Shown here: piece by piece, positions 63,187 through 64,000 of the stretch
How the letters are laid out: each line of letters starts with the position of its first letter
How positions within the stretch are numbered: the stretch's first letter is position 1
Assembly: GCF_001713395.1 (NCBI RefSeq)
Contig: NZ_CP016450.1
Coordinates: 124,001-188,000 of the forward strand
Reading direction: 5' to 3'
Source of the DNA: Sinorhizobium sp. RAC02
GTDB lineage: Bacteria > Pseudomonadota > Alphaproteobacteria > Rhizobiales > Rhizobiaceae
Length of the DNA: 64,000 bases
Position numbers and translations under genes: made by a program
Notes under the pieces: model-generated
What the model was told of the DNA's origin: nothing
Seen by the model: only the letters and a program-made list of their open reading frames with translations
Databases searched by the model: none

Positions 63187-63866
63187 CCATGGTTCTCGGC
63201 AGACCGATCTGGAGTGCGCTCACCACCCGGCATGCAGCACTCGCCGAGGGGGCCGGTCGCGCCCGCCGCTATCAGCCCGGCATCCTGCCGTTTGCGGCGC
63301 CGGCGGACGATGACCCACAGGCCCTTGCCGACCTCGCTGAACTGGCACGCCCGGGTGAGACCTTGCTCTTCCTCCAGGCTGATCCGGTCGTCGCGCCCGC
63401 CGGTTTCTCGGTGCTGACGACCGCGCCGGCCGTCCAGATGATCGCGGCTGCCGTTCCTTCCCCGTTGCCGGACGATGCTATCGTTCCACTCGGGATAGCC
63501 GATGCCGAGGAGATGCTGGCGCTTGCGACCTTGACGAAGCCCGGACCGTTTTCCCTGCGGTCCCAGGAACTCGGGCGCTTCTGGGGCGTGCGTCAGGGCG
63601 GTCGGCTCGTTGCCATGGCCGGCGAGCGCATGAAACAGCCGGGCTATACGGAATTGAGCGGGGTCTGCACCCATCCCGACCACCGGGGCAGGGGCTATGC
63701 CCGCGGCCTTTCGCTGTATGTGGCCGCTCGAATCATCGAGGGCGGGGACCAGCCCTATCTGCACGTCTATGCCAGCAACATCGCCGCTATCGCGCTCTAT
63801 GAGTCGATCGGCTTCACCCTGCGGTGCCCGATGCACGTCGCGGCGCTGCAAAGGCCCGCCGATTGA
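63183..63866 (+). CDS. GNAT-family N-acetyltransferase
   Basis: 227 aa. Acetyl-CoA motif A is visible as LSGVCTHPDHRGRGYARGLS (R/Q-x-x-G-x-G/A) and B as VYASNIAAIALYESIGF. N-terminal 85 residues are an unrelated-looking extension. Overlaps the MarR stop (ATGA). Substrate unknown; may be tied to a compound sensed by the MarR protein. Confidence 0.88.
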   Translation: MTMVLGRPIWSALTTRHAALAEGAGRARRYQPGILPFAAPADDDPQALADLAELARPGETLLFLQADPVVAPAGFSVLTTAPAVQMIAAAVPSPLPDDAIVPLGIADAEEMLALATLTKPGPFSLRSQELGRFWGVRQGGRLVAMAGERMKQPGYTELSGVCTHPDHRGRGYARGLSLYVAARIIEGGDQPYLHVYASNIAAIALYESIGFTLRCPMHVAALQRPAD

Positions 63867-63917
63867 TCGTTGCCGTCTAGCGCCCGTCCGCCGGCGATCC
63901 TGTCGCCAACAGACGTT

Positions 63918-64000
63918 CTAATGCTGGTCCAGCGTCCTTGTCAGCGTCAGCGCCGCAATCGTGCAGATCGCACCGGAGATCAGGTAGCCGCCGATGAAGA
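63918..64000 (-). CDS. C-terminal end of a membrane protein (probable transporter), cut by the window
   Basis: Only 26 codons plus a TAG stop (63918-63920) are visible on the minus strand. They read FIGGYLISGAICTIAAL then TRTLDQH, one helix plus a short tail. This resembles the last helix of an MFS transporter; the rest lies outside. Confidence 0.5.
   Translation of the reverse strand, partial: FIGGYLISGAICTIAALTLTRTLDQH

Overview
The window is a chromosomal segment of an alphaproteobacterium of the order Hyphomicrobiales, most likely Rhizobiaceae (Rhizobium/Shinella/Ensifer/Agrobacterium type). This rests on high GC and dense coding, a rhizobial-type urease cluster with interleaved non-urease genes, the smo/mtlK polyol operon, thuAB, hmu haem uptake with RirA-like boxes, a PhyR-NepR-EcfG stress locus, and a RIME-like palindromic repeat. 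No rRNA, tRNA, CRISPR array, prophage or insertion sequence was seen.

Layout. 1-11.5 kb: urea uptake (urtBCDE, urtB cut by the window edge), a secreted PHB-depolymerase-like esterase, then ureD-ureA-DUF1272-ureB-lprI-like-GT29-like-ureC-GGDEF-like-ureE-ureF. ureG does not follow ureF. 11.5-17 kb: a Crp/Fnr-type regulator preceded by a perfect FNR-type box, and an RND efflux pump with its adaptor. 17.3-34 kb: reductive pyrimidine catabolism. It holds a NitT/TauT-type ABC transporter, dihydropyrimidinase, N-carbamoyl-beta-alanine amidohydrolase with a CdiI-like immunity gene wedged between them, a RutR-type regulator, and dihydropyrimidine dehydrogenase preA/preT. An OpgC-like acyltransferase, two EamA permeases, ExoD and an Lrp regulator are interspersed. 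Two closely similar RutR-like operators lie upstream of the amidohydrolase and of preT. The nitrogen released would be ammonia, as from urea at the left end.

34-44.2 kb: a SorC-type regulator and the sorbitol/mannitol operon smoEFGK-smoS-mtlK-HAD phosphatase-FGGY kinase. 44.2-48.8 kb: the general stress response core (phyR, nepR, ecfG, a soluble GAF-PAS HWE kinase, a DUF883 protein and a holin-like membrane protein). EcfG-type promoters precede phyR, nepR-ecfG and the DUF883 gene, and a fourth, weaker one precedes a structured ~130-nt intergenic RNA with C-rich loops and a strong terminator, a GsrN-like sRNA candidate.

48.8-57 kb: haem iron acquisition (hmuSTUV, a periplasmic protein, tonB, DUF2325, hmuQ haem monooxygenase) with two TGA-N9-TCA iron boxes, followed by a VOC protein, DUF423 and a group II truncated haemoglobin. 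57-64 kb: a TetR/SMR efflux pair, thuAB with a convergent LacI regulator, a glycosyltransferase-like protein, a MarR-GNAT pair behind overlapping palindromes, and the 3' end of a membrane protein.

Functions are read from translated sequence, motifs and context only; no database search was run. Long reading frames antisense to these genes are high-GC shadows and were left out.
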